A stretch of DNA of 64,000 nt from Bin55 sp965220235 (GTDB lineage: Bacteria > Pseudomonadota > Gammaproteobacteria > Pseudomonadales > Azotimanducaceae): assembly GCA_965220235.1 (NCBI GenBank), contig OZ244815.1, positions 1,922,001 to 1,986,000 of the forward strand, in the 5' to 3' direction. Of this stretch, positions 60,586 through 64,000 are shown in pieces. Under the pieces are notes generated by a model. The model was not told where the DNA came from. It did not search any database and saw only the letters and a list, made by a program, of their open reading frames with translations. The translations under genes and the position numbers were made by a program. Position 1 is the stretch's first letter. Each line of letters opens with the position of its first letter.

Positions 60586-62673
60586 TCATCTTCCGTCGAC
60601 GAATGCTTCGTCCTTAAGTTCCTGAATCTCGTCACGCAGTGCGGCAGCTTCCTCAAACTCTAACTGCGCTGCATGTTCGAGCATTTCTTTCTCCAGCTTT
60701 TCGAGCATTTTGCCTAGCTCCACTGCGGAAGTTACTTTGGTGCGAGGTCCTTTTTGATCGAGACGTTCTTGACGCTTACGGCGCGCTTCGCCAGGCTTAC
60801 TAGCCTGCCCTGCTTCGAGGATGTCAGCCACATCTTTCTCAACAGACTTTGGTGTGATGCCATGTTCTTCATTGAAATGGACTTGCTTTGTTCGGCGACG
60901 ATTGGTTTCATCAATAGCACGCCGCATCGAACCAGTTATTTCATCGCCGTAGAGGACAGCCATACCGCGCACATTTCGTGCGGCTCGACCGATGGTTTGA
61001 ATTAACGAGCGGTCACTGCGAAGGAATCCTTCTTTGTCTGCATCGAGAACTGCCACCAATGAAACTTCTGGCATGTCCAATCCCTCACGCAGTAGGTTGA
61101 TGCCGACAAGGACATCAAATTCACCTAATCTGAGATCTCTGATGATCTCCATTCGCTCCACGGTGTTGATGTCGGAATGTAAATAGCGGACCCTGATGCC
61201 GTTCTCATTCAAATAGTCAGTTAGGTCCTCGGCCATCGCTTTTGTCAACGTCGTAACAAGAACACGTTCGTCATTCGATACCGTTTCATGAATGGCTTCA
61301 AGCAAATCATCGACCTGCGTGATCGCAGGTCTTACATCAACGCTCGGATCGACAAGCCCCGTTGGACGAACGACTTGCTCTACAGTCTGCGTCGAATGGA
61401 TGGCTTCGTAGTCACTCGGTGTCGCTGATACGAAGACCATCTGGGGTGCCAGATCCTCCCACTCTTCAAAACGGAGAGGTCGGTTGTCGAGTGCAGATGG
61501 AAGGCGGAATCCATATTCCACCAAGGTCTCCTTGCGTGACCGATCACCTTTGTACATCGCACCAATCTGAGGTACCGACACATGCGACTCATCAATGAAC
61601 AACATCGCATCACTCGGCAAGTACTCGAACAACGTCGGCGGCGGTTCACCTTCCTCGCGACCTGAAAGATATCGGGAGTAGTTTTCAATCCCGTTGCAAT
61701 AGCCGAGCTCTCGAATCATTTCCAAATCGAAGCGAGTCCGCTGCTCAATCCGCTGTGCTTCGATTAAGAGTTCGTTCTCGCGGAAGTAATCTCGTCGTTG
61801 AAGCATCTCCTCTTCGATATCGCCTACTACGTTTTCGATCGTTTCCGCAGGCGTAACGTAATGTGTCTTCGGAAATACCGTAAACCTCGCGACGTTTTCA
61901 CTTACATGCCCAGACAGCGGATCGAACACTTTGATGGATTCGATGACGTCATCAAACAACTCGATTCGAATGGCATCACGTTCCGACTCAGCCGGGAAGA
62001 CATCAATGACGTCGCCTAACACACGATATGTACCGCGACTGAATACCGCTTGATTTCGGGAGTACTGAAGTTCGGCAAGCCGCTCGATGATGACGCGCTG
62101 ATCAATGCGATCACCACGATCTAAATGCAGAATCATCTCGTGATACGATGTCGGGTCACCCAATCCATAAATCGCGGAGACCGATGCGACAATAACGGTG
62201 TCTTTTCTTTGTAGGAGTGCTTTTGTCGCCGAAAGCCTCATTTGCTCGATATGAGCGTTGACCGTAGCTTCTTTCTCAATGTACGTATCCGAAACCGGAA
62301 CATATGCCTCGGGTTGATAGTAGTCGTAATACGAAACGAAATACTCAACTGCGTTCTTCGGGAAGAATTCCTTGAACTCGCCATAAAGTTGTGCAGCAAG
62401 GGTTTTATTTGGAGCCATCACTATCGTTGGGCGCTGCAGGTGCTGAATGACATTTGCCATCGTAAACGTCTTGCCTGACCCAGTAACGCCGAGTAGCGTC
62501 TGATGATTCATCCCTGCGTTGATGCCACTCACCAACTCGTTGATCGCCTGCGGCTGGTCACCCGCGGGCGCGAAGCTAGTAGTGAGTTCGAATGTGAACT
62601 CACTCCTGCTAGGGCGCGGCGCGCACGGCGCGCTAGATGATTCGTGTATCGTGTCTTCCCCAATATCGGTCAC
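60586..62673 (-). CDS. uvrB: UvrABC system protein B
   Basis: About 696 residues from GTG 62673; the frame is open to 62760. Motifs: FELTTSFAPAGDQPQAI, Walker A LLGVTGSGKTFTMA, the beta-hairpin YFVSYYDYYQPEAYVP, FIDESHVS, QTIGRAARNVRG, and the C-terminal UvrB/UvrC domain (LEKEMLEHAAQLEFEEAAALRDEI). UvrB verifies lesions and loads UvrC in nucleotide excision repair. The start is uncertain: no ATG lies close to the conserved N-terminus. The chosen start overlaps the upstream ligase gene by about 40 bp. Confidence 0.96.
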   Translation of the reverse strand: MTDIGEDTIHESSSAPCAPRPSRSEFTFELTTSFAPAGDQPQAINELVSGINAGMNHQTLLGVTGSGKTFTMANVIQHLQRPTIVMAPNKTLAAQLYGEFKEFFPKNAVEYFVSYYDYYQPEAYVPVSDTYIEKEATVNAHIEQMRLSATKALLQRKDTVIVASVSAIYGLGDPTSYHEMILHLDRGDRIDQRVIIERLAELQYSRNQAVFSRGTYRVLGDVIDVFPAESERDAIRIELFDDVIESIKVFDPLSGHVSENVARFTVFPKTHYVTPAETIENVVGDIEEEMLQRRDYFRENELLIEAQRIEQRTRFDLEMIRELGYCNGIENYSRYLSGREEGEPPPTLFEYLPSDAMLFIDESHVSVPQIGAMYKGDRSRKETLVEYGFRLPSALDNRPLRFEEWEDLAPQMVFVSATPSDYEAIHSTQTVEQVVRPTGLVDPSVDVRPAITQVDDLLEAIHETVSNDERVLVTTLTKAMAEDLTDYLNENGIRVRYLHSDINTVERMEIIRDLRLGEFDVLVGINLLREGLDMPEVSLVAVLDADKEGFLRSDRSLIQTIGRAARNVRGMAVLYGDEITGSMRRAIDETNRRRTKQVHFNEEHGITPKSVEKDVADILEAGQASKPGEARRKRQERLDQKGPRTKVTSAVELGKMLEKLEKEMLEHAAQLEFEEAAALRDEIQELKDEAFVDGR

Positions 62674-64000
62674 GTAACAATCGTTTATATAGTTTTCCGG
62701 TCGGTAGGCGCGGCATCTCATCAATGAAATCGATGGACCGCGGAACCATGTAGTGAGCAAGTTTCTCGCGAGCGAATTCGATCAGCTGATCCTTCAACTC
62801 GTCACTCTCACTAATGCCGTCTGCGACTTGAATCACTGCCTTGACTTCTTCACCGAAATCCTCATTTGGGACTCCAAATACGGCAATGTCCAATACTTCT
62901 GGGTGAAGTATGAGTGCGTTCTCAATTTCTTGCGGGTAGATGTTTACGCCACCAGACACAATCATGAAAGATTTTCGGTCGGTTAGGTAGAGATATCCAT
63001 CTTCATCGAGATACCCCACATCGCCTAATGCGCTCCAATTCGGATGCGTTGGGTGACGTGCTTCTCGCGTTTTTTCTGGTGCATTGTGGTACGCATACGT
63101 CATTCGTTCCTGTTCGAAGTAGACGATACCGGCTTCGCGAGTAGGTAGTTCAACGCCTTCCTCGTCACAAATGTGGATTTGCCCTGATGCAGCTTTTCCT
63201 ACCGAACCCGGGTGTTCGAGCCATTCCAGACTGCCGATTCGAGTCGATCCGTTACCTTCCGTTCCTGCGTAATACTCCTCGATGATCGGACCCCACCATT
63301 CAATCATCCGCCGCTTCACGTCGACCGGGCATGGTGCGGCAGCATGAATCGCGACTTCGTGCGAAGACAGGTCATGTTGCACTCGCTCTTCCTCAGTCAG
63401 TTTGAGCATGCGCACGAACATCGTCGGCACCCATTGACTATGTGTCACATCGAACTCTTCAATACATCGCAGCGCGTCAAGCGCATCAAACCGCGGCATC
63501 ACAACGACGGTACCGCCTTGACGTTGAATATTGGTTGTAAAAGCAAATGGTGCCGAGTGATATAGTGGAGCCGGCGAAAGGTAAATCGTATCTTGATCAA
63601 ACCCATATGGACCGGATGGTGACTTGTCAGGCTCAGGCAACTGCGTTAATTGCAATTCTGGCAATGGACGGATGATGCCTTTTGGTCGACCGGTCGTCCC
63701 GGAGCTATAGAGCATCGCACCACCAATCCATTGCTCTTCGAGCGGTGTCTCCGGCATAGCGTCGATCGCTGTTTCGTAGTTTTCCCATCCATTAAGTTCG
63801 CCATCCACCATCAATCGATGAGTGCAATCAGGGATGAGCGGTGCCAACGATTCCGCGACTTCACTCATCTGCTTCGTCGTCACAACGGATCTTGATGAAC
63901 TGTCTTCGACGATGTAGGCCACCTCCTCTGCGGTGAGATATCGATTAATCGTCGTGACATAAAGACCTGAGCGAAGCGCAGCCCAAACAACCTCGAAAAA
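62633..64000 (-). CDS. AMP-binding acyl-CoA synthetase, 5' end beyond window
   Basis: The frame stays open to the right edge (ALRSGLYVTTINRYLTAEEVAYIVEDS precedes the GTG at 63922), so the N-terminal part is missing. At least 455 residues are visible. The adenylate-forming motif YSSGTTGRPKG, the YYAGTEGNG motif, LGDVGYLDEDGYLYLTDR and the C-terminal LPTGKLYKRLLRDRY with the catalytic Lys are all present. It activates a carboxylic acid to acyl-AMP and then acyl-CoA. It belongs with the fatty or aromatic acid enzymes of this window. Confidence 0.94.
   Translation of the reverse strand, partial: FFEVVWAALRSGLYVTTINRYLTAEEVAYIVEDSSSRSVVTTKQMSEVAESLAPLIPDCTHRLMVDGELNGWENYETAIDAMPETPLEEQWIGGAMLYSSGTTGRPKGIIRPLPELQLTQLPEPDKSPSGPYGFDQDTIYLSPAPLYHSAPFAFTTNIQRQGGTVVVMPRFDALDALRCIEEFDVTHSQWVPTMFVRMLKLTEEERVQHDLSSHEVAIHAAAPCPVDVKRRMIEWWGPIIEEYYAGTEGNGSTRIGSLEWLEHPGSVGKAASGQIHICDEEGVELPTREAGIVYFEQERMTYAYHNAPEKTREARHPTHPNWSALGDVGYLDEDGYLYLTDRKSFMIVSGGVNIYPQEIENALILHPEVLDIAVFGVPNEDFGEEVKAVIQVADGISESDELKDQLIEFAREKLAHYMVPRSIDFIDEMPRLPTGKLYKRLLRDRYWGRHDTRII

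Overview
The window looks like the chromosome of a free-living, aerobic, probably marine gammaproteobacterium of moderate GC. The main support is the translation block infC-rpmI-rplT-pheS-pheT-ihfA-merR on the minus strand (54.9-60.3 kb), whose order, including IHF alpha directly after pheT, is typical of Gammaproteobacteria. Three TonB-dependent receptors, an RND efflux pair and many acyl-CoA-type catabolic enzymes fit a scavenger of dissolved organic compounds. Species cannot be told from the sequence.

Layout. 0-6 kb: end of an FG-GAP/ASPIC-UnbV protein, then two TonB-dependent receptors. 6-12.6 kb: a heterodimeric ABC exporter with one degenerate ATP site, an enolase-superfamily enzyme and an MFS transporter. 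12.8-17.7 kb: a paired M16 peptidase operon, a nucleoside hydrolase-like protein and an SMP-30-like lactonase. 17.8-24.8 kb: a lipoprotein RND adaptor plus permease, a luciferase-like monooxygenase and an acyl-CoA dehydrogenase-like hydroxylase. 25.2-28.2 kb: a third TonB-dependent receptor with a strong terminator.

28.2-35.2 kb is a transposon accretion zone. An IS3-type element lies 16 bp upstream of the receptor start codon and is itself split by an IS21-type element with a 7-8 bp target duplication. A second IS3-type element, a cupin gene and an IS481-type element with perfect 21-bp ends follow. Next come tRNA-Asp(GTC) and tRNA-Val(TAC).

35.5-38.3 kb holds the most interesting locus: a frameshifted RraA-like gene, a thioredoxin domain fused to a large domain I cannot assign, and a UGSC-family gene whose reading frame contains a TGA (38099-38101) giving the U-G-S-C motif. 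A hairpin placed as expected for a bacterial SECIS element lies just downstream. I read this as a selenoprotein in a small redox operon. Facing it (38.3-43.7 kb, minus) is a catabolic operon of MaoC hydratase, amidohydrolase, acyl-CoA dehydrogenase, MFS transporter and CaiB/BaiF CoA-transferase.

43.8-54.8 kb: an ADP-ribosylglycohydrolase-family protein with a C-terminal extension, an aminotransferase, a second hot-dog dehydratase, an F420/FMN luciferase-like oxidoreductase, a DUF3667-type membrane protein, a second acyl-CoA dehydrogenase-like hydroxylase, a phytanoyl-CoA dioxygenase-like protein, a ThuA-like protein and SurE. Before the second luciferase-like gene is a short transcribed-looking unit with an exceptionally strong Shine-Dalgarno sequence, a micro-ORF and a rho-independent terminator. 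After the infC operon come tRNA-Val(GAC), uvrB and an acyl-CoA synthetase that runs off the right edge.
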